A stretch of 56,435 bases of DNA from a virus, in IMG/VR virus record IMGVR_UViG_3300042324_000950, positions 1 through 56,435 of that record; one strand, given 5' to 3'. Shown here piece by piece: positions 26,888 to 37,351 of this stretch (position 1 is the first letter of the stretch; every line of letters starts with the position of its first letter). The notes under the pieces are model-generated. The model saw only the letters and a list, made by a program, of their open reading frames with translations. It made no database searches and had not been told where the DNA came from. Both the position numbers and the translations under genes were made by a program.

Positions 26888-29800
26888 TATTCAGCTGATG
26901 GGAAGGCTCCTTTTGGCCCATAATATTTTATTAATGCATCTAATGATGTCTTATCGGGTCTCAATCCAAAGTAAAATAAGAATGGTGTTGATAATACTTG
27001 TTTTCTTCCATCATAATTTGTTTGTGTTTGAAATAGAAAAGTTTCTCTATAATCTTTAACGTACTTGTCGGGTTGTTCGACCCACGTTTTATTTACCACA
27101 ACATATGTTGTACCACTAGCCGGATTTTTTACCCATACCGATGTGTCAATTGTAAATCCAGATTGTACGTGTAACCAAATATCGCCCTCAACATTCGTAT
27201 ATTGAGCAGCATTTGCTGTAGTATTTGGTGCATTTAAACTAATATTTTCAAATCTTTCCAACATATCTGTTGTATTACCCGTAAATGAATATTGTGGGTG
27301 AGTTATTGTCATTGGTTTTAATAAGTATTCTTCTTCACCATCTGCCATTAAATAATTTGTTTCAGTTGCGGTAGCACCACTTATTGAAAACATTCTTTGT
27401 AATTTCATTGATGCAATTGATGTTCTATCCCATTGTTGATCATCTTCATCGGTACTATAACTACCAAATCCTGTTCCCTTTTTATCCCACAAATAGAATG
27501 GCACCTTTTGTGAATAATCACCCAATCTAAAATTTAAACATTGTCTTATAAATGAACCATTTGTATCTAATTTTAAATCTATTGGTGTTGGTCCAAATGT
27601 TCCTGTCGGTTTGAAAAAAGATGAAAAATAATCATCTTCCGGATCCATTAATTCACCATTATAAATAAAATAATGTGGACTATCTAAATCAAACCCTTCA
27701 ATACCTGCCTCACAATTTATTGACATTAATTGGGTTATGTCTCCGTCAAATCCCCCAACATTGGAACCCATTCCAGCTCCACTAAAGAAATCACCAACAT
27801 CAAATTTGCCACCATTTATATCTAATCTATAATTTATTGCATATTCTACAATATTTGCAGGGTCTTGATATGAAGTTGTATTAACATCTCTAATTACAGA
27901 ACACGTTGGGTCAATTCTTGGATCTTGACATATTTCATATAAAAATTCATCTCTAACCCCCACGTCATAAAATGTTGTTGGGTGTAATATTTCTTTATAG
28001 ACACTATTTGAATTTGGTTTTTGTCCGATGAATCCACCTGTGGTTCCGGTTATTGGAACGTATGGTGTTGCCCTATAATAAAATTGTTGGTCAAGTATAT
28101 TATAAAAAACTAACTCTCTTGGGTATTTTGAACCTCTTTGATTTAAATCTAAAACATTTACATCGTCCCATTTTATTCTCTTATCAAATTTAAAAAAGTA
28201 TAGTACACCATTTAACCAGTTATCAATGAACGAATAATTTGTTACTCCACCACAAAAGAAAACACCAACTCTTTTTCTTCGATACCATTCCTTTATTACT
28301 GATTGATTTTTAGATGTACCGTTAATAACAGGAACAATTGTAACGACACCATCTCTAATTTCAGTTAATCCTGATTTTGTTTTTTTAGAATATGTATTAT
28401 CTCCACCCTCTAAATCTGCAACATTCGGTAGTCTCCTTGTGGTTGTGTCACCAGCAATGGCGGCCACTAAAGTATAATTCGAACCAGGACTTGTTAACGA
28501 TTCACTATATGCTGAATTAGTATAAAATGGTTTTCCCAATTGGTGAAATGAGTTAACCGTTCTACCCTCATCATATGTTACACGTTTTGTTGCTTTGTAC
28601 CATTGGGTCCCATTAGTATTACCCGCGTTTGATACATCAGTTGCGGTACCATATCCTCCAGATGATGACCATAGATATGTTAATACATTAGTTTCATCAT
28701 AAAATTTATCATACTTTGCACATCCTTGTTCAATTACTAGTTGACCTAACGCCCCCGTTGTTTTCAAACTTCCCTTATCATAAAGTCTAACAACGGCATA
28801 TAAGTCCCTTATTCCATCAATACCTCCACTAGAATAATCTACACCGGCATATGTTGACCATTGATCATAGGATATCTTAATTGCTGGTCGGTTTTCATAT
28901 GATACTCCTCCACCTGTATTATATGGTCTATATGTGTCCGGTGTAATTGAACTAACTCTTTCATAACTTTCTAGTTGTGTAGAACCTCCTCCACAATCTA
29001 TTAATTGTAATGTTGAATTAGTGCTACCTGTTTGTCCACTATAAATTGTTACCGTTTGTGTTCTATATGTATAATCACAATTATTTCTAATTAAAAGTTC
29101 AACTTCAATATCTTCCGTTGCGGGAATTGCTCCTCCCGCTACGTCAACGTATTCAGCATAAACACTTTGATTAGGAATAACCGTAATTTTTACAGAGTTA
29201 CCCGTATTTGTTGGTGATGTTACGTTAACTAATTGAAAATATGAATTTAATTGTCCGTCTACAAATGCGGAATTAAATTCTGTAAACATATCATTAAATG
29301 TGTCTGTGGATGGGTCAGTACCAGCTAGCGGATAAATTCCACCAACAAATCTTCTTTCTGATGTTGCGTTTGGATTTGAGTATGTATGTAATAATGTAAT
29401 CTGACTTTCGGTTATTCCAGTTGCACTAGTTTCTTTTGCCGACTCACCAGCATATAATTCAGTTAAAAATGTTGTACCTGTTGTTGTACTTGTATTTAAA
29501 TAGTTTGGTGTTTGTCCTGACAAATAAACCAAATAAATATATCCTTCATATGGTACAACTATAGTTTTAATCTCCGCACTTCTATTATATAAACTAAGAT
29601 TACCACCACCAGAATTTTGAGTTGCACTATCAACATCGGTTGTACATTCCTCACAATCGGGGTATGTTGTTAATGGTAATATTGTTTGACCCCCCTCTTT
29701 TACCCTCATTGCAAATTCCCTTAATCCCACACCAATTCCCATTAAATAGTGTTTACCCAAAAATTTAAATGCCATGGCCGCACCACCCACATTCCACATA

Positions 29801-31476
29801 ACTCTACCTATAGTCTCAAAAACAAATATCTGTACAATTGTAAAAATATATTGTACGAATAGTAAAACTTCAGATAATATCAGTCCAAATTTTATTCTAT
29901 TTCTAAATGCAAAATTGGTTGGGAAATAATTAGCTTTACTTGTACAATCATCTTCTGTATTTGGTCTAATTTCTTTTAAACCTAAAAATGCATCTCTTCT
30001 TGAAAGTCCTAAAAATGATTCTCCCGCAGATACTTCGTAGTGTGTTCCCTGAAAAGATGAAACCGTATAGACTTTACCAAAAATAAATTTATAAAAAACA
30101 TCTTGTGGAACACCTAAATCACAACCAGTACACGTACCCAACATAAATGATTTTTTGTCATTTTGATATGTTGTTGACATTGTTGAACCAGTTGTTCCCT
30201 CAGGCCAAGCAATTTTTAAATAATCTTCGAACACGTCAGAAAATTGGTATGTTGTTAATAAGTCTTCATTATACTCACCTAAATCATTCTGACCATATGT
30301 GTTTGAGTTGTATTCTCTAATTTGTGGTACTAAATAATTTGCGGTTCCCGTTTTTTCATTGTTACCATCAAGTGAAAATTTAAATCTAGCAATTGTAGTT
30401 GTTGGTATACCTTTGTTTGTGTCGTTGGTGATTTCTTGTTCGCCAAATTCATTTGTAAAAACATATTCCAAGTTCATTGGTAATACAACCATTGCCGCAC
30501 CATCTTCATCAATAGTTTCAGATGGATTAAAATATTCTAATTGAGGGTATAATGTGGTCCCGTTTGAACCATAAACTTTTTTACCTGTGTATCTAACTGC
30601 GGAAATTTTACCTTCGGTAGTTTGTAGATTACATTTGTAACCAGTATTTCTTCTGATAACCCCATTTCTTTTTACGGCATCTCCATTATCGTCTGTAATT
30701 GTAGATGTTAAAATTAATGATATAGGTTCGATTCTAATACCACTTTGTGATATGTCATAATCAACCCTTGATATACCTATTTCACATAAATCAAGATTTC
30801 CCCAAAACGGGAAAACTTCAATAGTTCTATCGTATTTGATAATTTGTGGTAACCCATCTATATCTGAACTTGATTTAAATTCATAGTATCTTTCAAACTT
30901 CTCAATACCTTCTCCTCTTTTAATAAAGTCATAAGGTCTTAATGAGAAACAACCAATATCAGATAAATCTAAGTCGACATGTAATGTTTGTTTACCCACC
31001 GGCACACCCCAAATCATGAAGTCACCCGATTCGTTAGTCTTAACGGTGTATCTATAATAATTTTCGTATACTTCTAATACTTCCTCTCTTGTTAAAATAT
31101 CCGATTGATCTGGAAAGGTTCCTGTTGGTTTGTGTCCACCATGTTGTTTTCTTGCTGGTAACAAATTATATCTATAATTGTCATCATTTTTATCTGAAAC
31201 TTCGGTGTAAGGATATAACGCAGAAATTATGGGGTCGGTTGAATCTGCTTCGGTTTGAGGTACAAATATTGATACTCTAACATTAGGTATTCCAAATCCG
31301 TCATTCGCGGTAATTCTACCACAAACCACCCCATAGTCCGCACAAAGTGATGTATAAACATCTGTTTGTGAGAATTTTAAGGATAAAATTTCCAGTTGGT
31401 CGTAGTCTTGTTTTAATTCGACAGTGACCTTCTGTTCTTTACCGATATTTGTTGAAATTCTATGTTTTTGCATCAT
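26887..31476 (-). CDS. Giant baseplate wedge-position protein with carboxypeptidase-regulatory-like domain, 1529 aa
   Basis: It occupies the position of T4 gp7, directly after gp6, but is larger than T4 gp7. Residues about 48-170 look like a carboxypeptidase-regulatory / transthyretin-like beta sandwich (VCGRITANDGFGIPNVRVSI, then TNESGDFMIWGVPVGKQTL). Residues about 528-588 contain a long hydrophobic stretch (LILSEVLLFVQYIFTIVQIF) followed by a second weaker one (GGAAMAFKFLGKHYLMGIG). The remainder is beta-rich with paired cysteines (TCTGCDLG, PDCEECTTD). Probably a wedge or peripheral baseplate protein, inferred from position and size. Two consecutive ATG codons stand at 31476; a TATTTATT variant lies six bases upstream. 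Confidence 0.68.
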   Translation of the reverse strand: MMQKHRISTNIGKEQKVTVELKQDYDQLEILSLKFSQTDVYTSLCADYGVVCGRITANDGFGIPNVRVSIFVPQTEADSTDPIISALYPYTEVSDKNDDNYRYNLLPARKQHGGHKPTGTFPDQSDILTREEVLEVYENYYRYTVKTNESGDFMIWGVPVGKQTLHVDLDLSDIGCFSLRPYDFIKRGEGIEKFERYYEFKSSSDIDGLPQIIKYDRTIEVFPFWGNLDLCEIGISRVDYDISQSGIRIEPISLILTSTITDDNGDAVKRNGVIRRNTGYKCNLQTTEGKISAVRYTGKKVYGSNGTTLYPQLEYFNPSETIDEDGAAMVVLPMNLEYVFTNEFGEQEITNDTNKGIPTTTIARFKFSLDGNNEKTGTANYLVPQIREYNSNTYGQNDLGEYNEDLLTTYQFSDVFEDYLKIAWPEGTTGSTMSTTYQNDKKSFMLGTCTGCDLGVPQDVFYKFIFGKVYTVSSFQGTHYEVSAGESFLGLSRRDAFLGLKEIRPNTEDDCTSKANYFPTNFAFRNRIKFGLILSEVLLFVQYIFTIVQIFVFETIGRVMWNVGGAAMAFKFLGKHYLMGIGVGLREFAMRVKEGGQTILPLTTYPDCEECTTDVDSATQNSGGGNLSLYNRSAEIKTIVVPYEGYIYLVYLSGQTPNYLNTSTTTGTTFLTELYAGESAKETSATGITESQITLLHTYSNPNATSERRFVGGIYPLAGTDPSTDTFNDMFTEFNSAFVDGQLNSYFQLVNVTSPTNTGNSVKITVIPNQSVYAEYVDVAGGAIPATEDIEVELLIRNNCDYTYRTQTVTIYSGQTGSTNSTLQLIDCGGGSTQLESYERVSSITPDTYRPYNTGGGVSYENRPAIKISYDQWSTYAGVDYSSGGIDGIRDLYAVVRLYDKGSLKTTGALGQLVIEQGCAKYDKFYDETNVLTYLWSSSGGYGTATDVSNAGNTNGTQWYKATKRVTYDEGRTVNSFHQLGKPFYTNSAYSESLTSPGSNYTLVAAIAGDTTTRRLPNVADLEGGDNTYSKKTKSGLTEIRDGVVTIVPVINGTSKNQSVIKEWYRRKRVGVFFCGGVTNYSFIDNWLNGVLYFFKFDKRIKWDDVNVLDLNQRGSKYPRELVFYNILDQQFYYRATPYVPITGTTGGFIGQKPNSNSVYKEILHPTTFYDVGVRDEFLYEICQDPRIDPTCSVIRDVNTTSYQDPANIVEYAINYRLDINGGKFDVGDFFSGAGMGSNVGGFDGDITQLMSINCEAGIEGFDLDSPHYFIYNGELMDPEDDYFSSFFKPTGTFGPTPIDLKLDTNGSFIRQCLNFRLGDYSQKVPFYLWDKKGTGFGSYSTDEDDQQWDRTSIASMKLQRMFSISGATATETNYLMADGEEEYLLKPMTITHPQYSFTGNTTDMLERFENISLNAPNTTANAAQYTNVEGDIWLHVQSGFTIDTSVWVKNPASGTTYVVVNKTWVEQPDKYVKDYRETFLFQTQTNYDGRKQVLSTPFLFYFGLRPDKTSLDALIKYYGPKGAFPSAE

Positions 31477-31530
31477 TCTCTTAATAAATAGAAAGCATGT
31501 GATTTTCTACTATTATAAAGAAAAAACATT

Positions 31531-33363
31531 TTAGTATGTAGTCGTTCCTGAAGGTTTAGTTGCCACCCTTATATCACTATTTGGGAATCTGATTTGGAAT
31601 ATTTGATTTGACTGCATAAAGACCGTCGTATCAATTTGTTGTATTTCTTTAGTTGTTGTATCTATATATGATTGTGATACTTCAGATGATGAGTATTTAC
31701 CACCAATTTTATTAAATACCTTAATTCCCACTACGTTAACAACACCATAAATTGAACCAATTTCTCGAATTAAATCTCCCACAAATAATGGGTCACCCAT
31801 TTTACGTTTGTCAATGGCGAAGAACATTATTGATGTTTGAATTACTTGTTTAATAACGTCCGTTGGGTTTTCGTTTTTATTAATTACCAAATTAATATCT
31901 AATCCTAAGTCAATAACTTGCCCATTTGCAACTTCAATATAATCATTAATCATTCTATATTCTGAAAGATAATTTAATATATTGTTTTTCAATGTATTAG
32001 ATATTACATCGGTTAGATTACCTTGGTCATCATAAGATAATAATTTTACTCTAACCTTATTATCTTCCTCCATTACATTAACTTTAGCGGGTGCTCCGTA
32101 TGTGGATGGCATTGTCTCAATTAATGACTTATAATCATTTAATGTTACCGCTCTATTTTGTGCTGCAAAATTATAAGAAACCATGTTTCTAATTTCTTCG
32201 ATTGTAGGTTGGTCTGCACCACCTACAGCTGCCGTTACATTATTAACTCTTAAAGATAATTCAACTTGTGAATTAATTGCGTTATTAGGACCATTTATGT
32301 TAAATTCAACACTATCTACACTTGTAATGATATTAACCCCTAAATTCGAATCTTTACCCCCACCAATACGATATTTCACAAACAATGTGGTGTTTGCTTT
32401 AGGTATTGACCCTAATGACATATTGTTTAAATAATTAGCCAAGTTAACTTTTAATTGACCTGTCATGTAATTGTCTAAATTCTCTAGTGGGTCAACGGAA
32501 CCACTACCAAAAGTTAATGAAAAATAACTTTCAGGTGTATATTCTGTATAGAATTTACTATTAACTTGTAAGTAAGTTCCTGCCCTAAAATTGTCTTTAT
32601 CGGATACTGAAGTTGGGTCTTCTATGAATACTTTATCTTGTATTAACGACTTAACTTCGTACCATTTATTTGTTGATGCGTTAAATTCAGAAGCTGTTGG
32701 GTTGGTCCCAAAAGATGTTCCTTCTTTGTGTATCACTCCTACCACACCTAAAACATTTTGTTCAGGTAAGAAAAGTCTTAAAAAAGGTTTTTGGTCTAAT
32801 TCACTTATTACTCTTCGGTATATTCTTGTTACTCCATTAACCACAGGTTCTCTCTTTGTGATTGTATAAGAAACTAAAATATCATTACCATCGAAGTTTG
32901 GTATTTTTAATCTATTTGGTTCTCCCTTATTGTTAAATGGACTTGAGAAATCGATATCATTAATTGTTTCAAATATTTGTCCTCCTCCTGAAACTTGAGC
33001 ACCAATCCTTAATGTTCCCAAATATCTTTCATCTTCCTTATCACCTCTAACAGGTACATTTATTGAAAAATCACACAGCGCTACCGATGGTCTTGTTCCA
33101 GGAATTTTTATACCATATGTTTTGGCAATATTAAATAATGATTGTCTTTGTTGTGCAAAATCCAACATAGTTTCTTGCCAAACCCTATCAATGTGAAAGT
33201 GTAAGTTATCTGCAACCGCAGCATTTAAATCTAATAAAACGGAGAATATTGACGCATCATTGGTATTTTTAACCAAATCAGGATAATATTCTTTTGTTAG
33301 ATTTACTAATTCTTGTCTTAGTCCTGCAAAATCTCTAGTTGCGTATGATATTTTCTTAGCCAT
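31531..33363 (-). CDS. 6: Baseplate wedge protein gp6-like
   Basis: Baseplate wedge subunit of 610 aa, matching T4 gp6 in length class and position next to gp25. The N-terminal signature YATRDFAGLRQELVNLTKEY, followed by DASIFSVLLDLNAAVADNL and a helix starting FHIDRVWQETMLDFA, is characteristic of gp6-like wedge proteins that form the ring around the hub. The C-terminal half carries the J-like segments (AAQNRAVTLNDYKSLIETMP, later KRKMGDPLFVGDLIREIGSI). It begins one base after the gp25 stop, so both are co-translated. Confidence 0.88.
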   Translation of the reverse strand: MAKKISYATRDFAGLRQELVNLTKEYYPDLVKNTNDASIFSVLLDLNAAVADNLHFHIDRVWQETMLDFAQQRQSLFNIAKTYGIKIPGTRPSVALCDFSINVPVRGDKEDERYLGTLRIGAQVSGGGQIFETINDIDFSSPFNNKGEPNRLKIPNFDGNDILVSYTITKREPVVNGVTRIYRRVISELDQKPFLRLFLPEQNVLGVVGVIHKEGTSFGTNPTASEFNASTNKWYEVKSLIQDKVFIEDPTSVSDKDNFRAGTYLQVNSKFYTEYTPESYFSLTFGSGSVDPLENLDNYMTGQLKVNLANYLNNMSLGSIPKANTTLFVKYRIGGGKDSNLGVNIITSVDSVEFNINGPNNAINSQVELSLRVNNVTAAVGGADQPTIEEIRNMVSYNFAAQNRAVTLNDYKSLIETMPSTYGAPAKVNVMEEDNKVRVKLLSYDDQGNLTDVISNTLKNNILNYLSEYRMINDYIEVANGQVIDLGLDINLVINKNENPTDVIKQVIQTSIMFFAIDKRKMGDPLFVGDLIREIGSIYGVVNVVGIKVFNKIGGKYSSSEVSQSYIDTTTKEIQQIDTTVFMQSNQIFQIRFPNSDIRVATKPSGTTTY

Positions 33364-33364
33364 T

Positions 33365-33817
33365 TTAAATGTTTAGTATTATAAAGTCCGAAGATGAAAA
33401 TGCTCCGTTATTAACCGTATATTCAATTTTCACTACTGCGGTGTGTGGTTTAGTTGTATTGTCAGAAACCCTAAATAATCTCTCATCTTCATCTTGACTA
33501 AATGTTCTAACAGTATCAGGGTCATCTTCTGCAGACATAACATCTAATTTTGTTATATCTAAATTTGGAATGTATTTTTTAACGGATTCTCTTATTTCAT
33601 CTTCAATTAAATCGAATGTAACACTATCGTTTTGGTCAAAGATATATAGGTATAATCTTGAACCAAAATCGGGTAAGAAATAACGACTACCTCTTCTTGT
33701 CAATAAAAGATGTATAAGATTCGCTCGTACTTCTCTTTCGGGTGTTGTTGTTAATTTAACATAATCACCCTTTAAACTATCTCTAAATGGGAAATCAATT
33801 CCATATGTTATCGCCAT
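33365..33817 (-). CDS. 25: Baseplate wedge protein gp25-like
   Basis: Baseplate wedge/sheath-initiator subunit of the gp25 family, 150 aa. The conserved core LIHLLLTRRGSRYFLPDFGS contains the family's R-G and PDFGS motifs, followed by IEDEIRESVKKYIP, the typical amphipathic helix. gp25 nucleates tail-sheath assembly on the baseplate in T4. The C-terminal 50 residues (after DVMSAEDD) are an extension forming additional strands. TATTTATA lies three bases before the ATG, and a terminator separates the gene from nrdA upstream, so it heads a late operon with gp6. Confidence 0.92.
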   Translation of the reverse strand: MAITYGIDFPFRDSLKGDYVKLTTTPEREVRANLIHLLLTRRGSRYFLPDFGSRLYLYIFDQNDSVTFDLIEDEIRESVKKYIPNLDITKLDVMSAEDDPDTVRTFSQDEDERLFRVSDNTTKPHTAVVKIEYTVNNGAFSSSDFIILNI

Positions 33818-33820
33818 GAT

Positions 33821-33828
33821 TATAAATA
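33821..33828 (-). promoter_or_regulatory. TATTTATA motif, 3 bases before gene 25
   Basis: Exact octamer on the coding strand, three bases from the ATG at 33817, located between a terminator and the first gene of the baseplate operon. Confidence 0.45.
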
Positions 33829-33854
33829 TAAACTAATCTAAAATGGTAATAAAT

Positions 33855-33879
33855 AAAAAATCCAACCTAAGTTGGATTT
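33855..33879 (-). terminator. Rho-independent terminator after nrdA
   Basis: Stem AAATCCAAC / GTTGGATTT (arms 33858-33866 and 33871-33879) with a four-base loop and a T-run on the minus strand. It separates the replication/nucleotide unit from the baseplate unit. Confidence 0.87.
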
Positions 33880-33908
33880 AATATTGTTTTGACATTTAAA
33901 CGTTATTT

Positions 33909-36350
33909 TTATGAACCACATCCCTCACAATCAAATGGTGAGTCTATTGGTCTTTCGATTGTCATTTGTAATTCTGGTGTATTTTCACTAATAATTGGAT
34001 TACTTTTTGGTGTAGTAGGATATACCGCAGTTTGTTGTCCTGTTGGTTGTTCCACCAATTTTGGTGTTGATGTATCGACACCTAATCCCTTTAACGCATC
34101 TACCGCCGCTCTTGTTCTTAAGTAATACATACCCGTTTTTAATCCCAATTTCCAACCAAATAAGTGTGCCGCCAATAATTTAGGTTTAGTTGCGTTATCA
34201 ATAAATAAATTTAATGATTGTGATTGGTCAATAAACACACTTCTATTTGCTGCCATTTGTAAAATTCTCTTTTGTGACATTTCCCAAACAGTCTTATAAA
34301 TCTCTTTTAAATCTGTTGGTAATTCTGGAATATTTTGAACCGAACCATTTTCCATGATTAGTTTGTTTTTGATTCCTTCGTTCCACATTCCAAGATTTAA
34401 TAAATCTTTTACCAAATGTTTATTAATCATAACAAACTCACCACTTAATGTACGACGAGAATATAAATTAGTTGTAAATGGTTCAAACGCTTCATTGTTA
34501 CCTAAAATCTGTGCGGTAGATGCTGTTGGCATCGGTGCCACCAATAATGAGTTTCTAACTCCAAATTTGATGACATCTTTTCTTAATGATTTCCAATCCC
34601 AACGACCAGATAAATCAGAATCTACTTTATTCCACATTTGATATTGAAAGATTCCTTTTTCAATTGGGGAACCAACGATTGTTTCATATGCTCCGAATTC
34701 TTTAGCTAAATCTTTTGAGGACGTCATTGCCGCAAAATATATTGTTTCAAAAATATCAGTTTGTAGTGTATCTGCCTTATCAGATTCGAATGGTAAATGT
34801 AACATACATAATACATCCGCCAATCCTTGAATACCCAAACCAACAGGACGATGTCTGAAATTTGAACGTTTTGTTTCTTCAGTTGGATAAAAATTTAAAT
34901 CGATTACGTTGTTCAAGTTTTTTACAACTTGGTAGGTATATTCATATAACATATCGTGATTAAATTCACCGTTAACGATATACTTAGGTAATGCGATTGA
35001 AGCCAAATTACAAACAGCTTGTTCTGTTGGTGATGAGTATTCAATAATTTCGGTACATAAATTTGATGATTTAATCGTACCTAAATTCTTTTGATTTGAT
35101 TTATAATTGGCAGGATCTTTATATAACATATAAGGTGTTCCTGTTTCAATTTGTGCGGTTAAAATTGCATCCATTAATTTTCTTGCTTTAACCACTTTTC
35201 TACCTAACCCTTGTTGTTCGTAAGATTCGTACAACATGGTAAATGTTTTTTCTTCAGGTGTATCGTAAGCATCAGATAATCCTGGCGCTTCATCAGGTGA
35301 GAACAATGTCCAATCACCGTCTTCCTCAACACGTTTCATAAATAAATCTGGTGTCCACATTGCTAAAAACAAATCCCTTGCCCTCATTTCTTCTTTACCA
35401 TGATTCTTTCTTAAATCAATAAATTCATAAATGTCAGCGTGCCATGGTTCAAGATAAATAGCAAATGAACCCTTACGTTTACCACCTTGATTAATCCAAC
35501 GAGCAACCTCATTATACGTCTTCATCATTGGTAACAGACCATCAGATTCTCCACCAGTTCCTTTAATATATGATCCCTTAGCACGAACATCGTGTACGTG
35601 TAATCCAATACCACCAGCCCACTTAGAAATCTTTGCAACGTCAGAAATTGTATCAAACAATCCATCAATATCATCTCCTTTATTTCCAATTAAGAAACAA
35701 GATGACATTTGTGCTCTTTTAGTACCAGCATTAAATAATGTGGGTGTTGCGTGTGTATAAAAATGTTGTGATAGGTCATCATAAATTCTTAACGCCATAT
35801 TGACGTCTCCTTTACAAATACCAACTGCAACTCTCATATAAAGATATTGAGGTCTTTCAACAATACGAGTACCAATTTTTAATAGATAAGAACGTTCTAA
35901 AGTTTTAATTCCAAAATAATCAAAATCTAAATCACGATCTTGATTGATAGCTCCATCTAAGATTTCTTTGTTTGCTAAAACAAATTGATATACATTATCA
36001 TCAATTAATGAAGATTCTTTACCTGTTTTTGGTTCAATAAAGGAATATAATTCTTTCATTGATTGTGAAAACTTTTTAGGTGTTGTTTTATGTAAATTAG
36101 AAACAGCCAATCTTCCCGCCAGTTTTGCATAATCAGGATGTGTGGTAACCATGGCTGCTGCGGTCTCCGCAGCTAATACATCTAATTCAGTTGTTGAAAT
36201 TCCATCGTAAATCCCCGAAGTTACTTTTAGGGTAACAAACGTTGGGTCAATATATTCCATATTTAAATCATGACAAAGAACACTAATACGTTTAGTGATC
36301 TTGTCATATCTCATCTCCTCCAATTCACCATTTCTTTTTTTTACTTTCAT
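33909..36350 (-). CDS. nrdA: Class Ia ribonucleotide reductase, large subunit (NrdA)
   Basis: Reduces ribonucleoside diphosphates for phage DNA synthesis, together with NrdB. 813 aa with an intact N-terminal ATP-cone (about 1-90: KKRNGELEEMRYDKITKRI). Active-site C218 (SSCFL), the NLCTE triad N430/C432/E434 and C447 (AVCNLASI) are present. The C-terminal redox pair is C808/C811 in CEGCGS. The ATP-cone and overall motif wording (for example HPDYAKLAGRLAVSNLHK) match the eukaryote/Bacteroidota subgroup rather than T4 NrdA. A retained ATP-cone predicts dATP feedback inhibition, unlike the dATP-insensitive T4 enzyme. The gene lies 20 bases after nrdB. Confidence 0.96.
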   Translation of the reverse strand: MKVKKRNGELEEMRYDKITKRISVLCHDLNMEYIDPTFVTLKVTSGIYDGISTTELDVLAAETAAAMVTTHPDYAKLAGRLAVSNLHKTTPKKFSQSMKELYSFIEPKTGKESSLIDDNVYQFVLANKEILDGAINQDRDLDFDYFGIKTLERSYLLKIGTRIVERPQYLYMRVAVGICKGDVNMALRIYDDLSQHFYTHATPTLFNAGTKRAQMSSCFLIGNKGDDIDGLFDTISDVAKISKWAGGIGLHVHDVRAKGSYIKGTGGESDGLLPMMKTYNEVARWINQGGKRKGSFAIYLEPWHADIYEFIDLRKNHGKEEMRARDLFLAMWTPDLFMKRVEEDGDWTLFSPDEAPGLSDAYDTPEEKTFTMLYESYEQQGLGRKVVKARKLMDAILTAQIETGTPYMLYKDPANYKSNQKNLGTIKSSNLCTEIIEYSSPTEQAVCNLASIALPKYIVNGEFNHDMLYEYTYQVVKNLNNVIDLNFYPTEETKRSNFRHRPVGLGIQGLADVLCMLHLPFESDKADTLQTDIFETIYFAAMTSSKDLAKEFGAYETIVGSPIEKGIFQYQMWNKVDSDLSGRWDWKSLRKDVIKFGVRNSLLVAPMPTASTAQILGNNEAFEPFTTNLYSRRTLSGEFVMINKHLVKDLLNLGMWNEGIKNKLIMENGSVQNIPELPTDLKEIYKTVWEMSQKRILQMAANRSVFIDQSQSLNLFIDNATKPKLLAAHLFGWKLGLKTGMYYLRTRAAVDALKGLGVDTSTPKLVEQPTGQQTAVYPTTPKSNPIISENTPELQMTIERPIDSPFDCEGCGS

Positions 36351-36370
36351 TTTATTAAGTCTTTTTTAAA

Positions 36371-37342
36371 TTAAAAATCCACATCACCAAACGCAGAATC
36401 TAAATCTTCTGATACATTATTAACTCCCGCCTTTTGATATTCAGCGACTCTTTTTTCAAAGAAATTTGTTTTACCTTGTAATGCAATGTTCTGCATAAAA
36501 TCAAACGGGTTTTCTGAATTATAAACCTTAGGTACACCTAATGCAACTAATAATCTGTCAGTTACAAATTCAAGGTATTGTGCCATTAAATCTGAATTCA
36601 TACCAATTAAACGTACAGGTAATGCTTCTAAAATAAATTCTTTTTCAATCTCTAAAGCTCCACAAATAATTTCTTTAATTCTCTCTTGTGAGATTTTATT
36701 TTGAATATGATTGTTATATAAATGACAAGCAAAATCGCAATGCATACCCTCGTCTCTTGAGATTAATTCATTTGAAAATGTTAATCCTGGCAATAAACCT
36801 CTTTTCTTTAACCAAAAAATTGAACAGAATGAACCTGAAAAGAAGATACCTTCAACTGCAGCAAATGCCAATAATCTATCAACAAAAGATTCAGAGCTAA
36901 TCCACTTAAGAGCCCAATCCGCTTTCTTTTTAATTGCCGGTATGGTTTCAATTGCATTAAATAATTTGTGTTGTTCTTCTTTATCTTTAACTAAGGTATC
37001 AATTAACAATGAATACGTTTCACTATGGATATTTTCCATCATAATTTGAAAACCATAGAAAAATTTAGCTTCGGTATATTGAACTTCGTTAACAAAATTC
37101 ATCGCTAAATTCTCATTAACAATACCATCAGAAGCTGCAAAAAATGCTAAAACGTGTTTAACAAAATGTTGTTCATCATCATTTAACTTATTCTCCCAAT
37201 CAGATACGTCTTGACCTAAATCAATTTCCTCTGCAGTCCAAAATGACGCCTCAGATTGTTTATAGAACTTCCATAAGTCATGGTGTTCGATTGGAAAAAG
37301 GACAAACTTTCCTGGATTGTCTTGTAATATTTTTTCTGTCAT
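36371..37342 (-). CDS. nrdB: Class Ia ribonucleotide reductase, small subunit (NrdB)
   Basis: Di-iron tyrosyl-radical subunit, 323 aa. Metal ligands: D72 (AASDG), E103 and H106 (MENIHSETY), E164 (AAVEGIFF), and E198 and H201 (RDEGMH). The radical tyrosine is Y110. The wording [13 protein letters not shown] and [10 protein letters not shown] is that of the eukaryote/Bacteroidota R2 group. The C-terminal tail ends in FGDVDF, the acidic-aromatic peptide needed to dock on NrdA. The start lies nine bases after the helicase stop; the leader is only A and T without Shine-Dalgarno sequence. Confidence 0.96.
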   Translation of the reverse strand: MTEKILQDNPGKFVLFPIEHHDLWKFYKQSEASFWTAEEIDLGQDVSDWENKLNDDEQHFVKHVLAFFAASDGIVNENLAMNFVNEVQYTEAKFFYGFQIMMENIHSETYSLLIDTLVKDKEEQHKLFNAIETIPAIKKKADWALKWISSESFVDRLLAFAAVEGIFFSGSFCSIFWLKKRGLLPGLTFSNELISRDEGMHCDFACHLYNNHIQNKISQERIKEIICGALEIEKEFILEALPVRLIGMNSDLMAQYLEFVTDRLLVALGVPKVYNSENPFDFMQNIALQGKTNFFEKRVAEYQKAGVNNVSEDLDSAFGDVDF

Positions 37343-37351
37343 TTTTTTATT

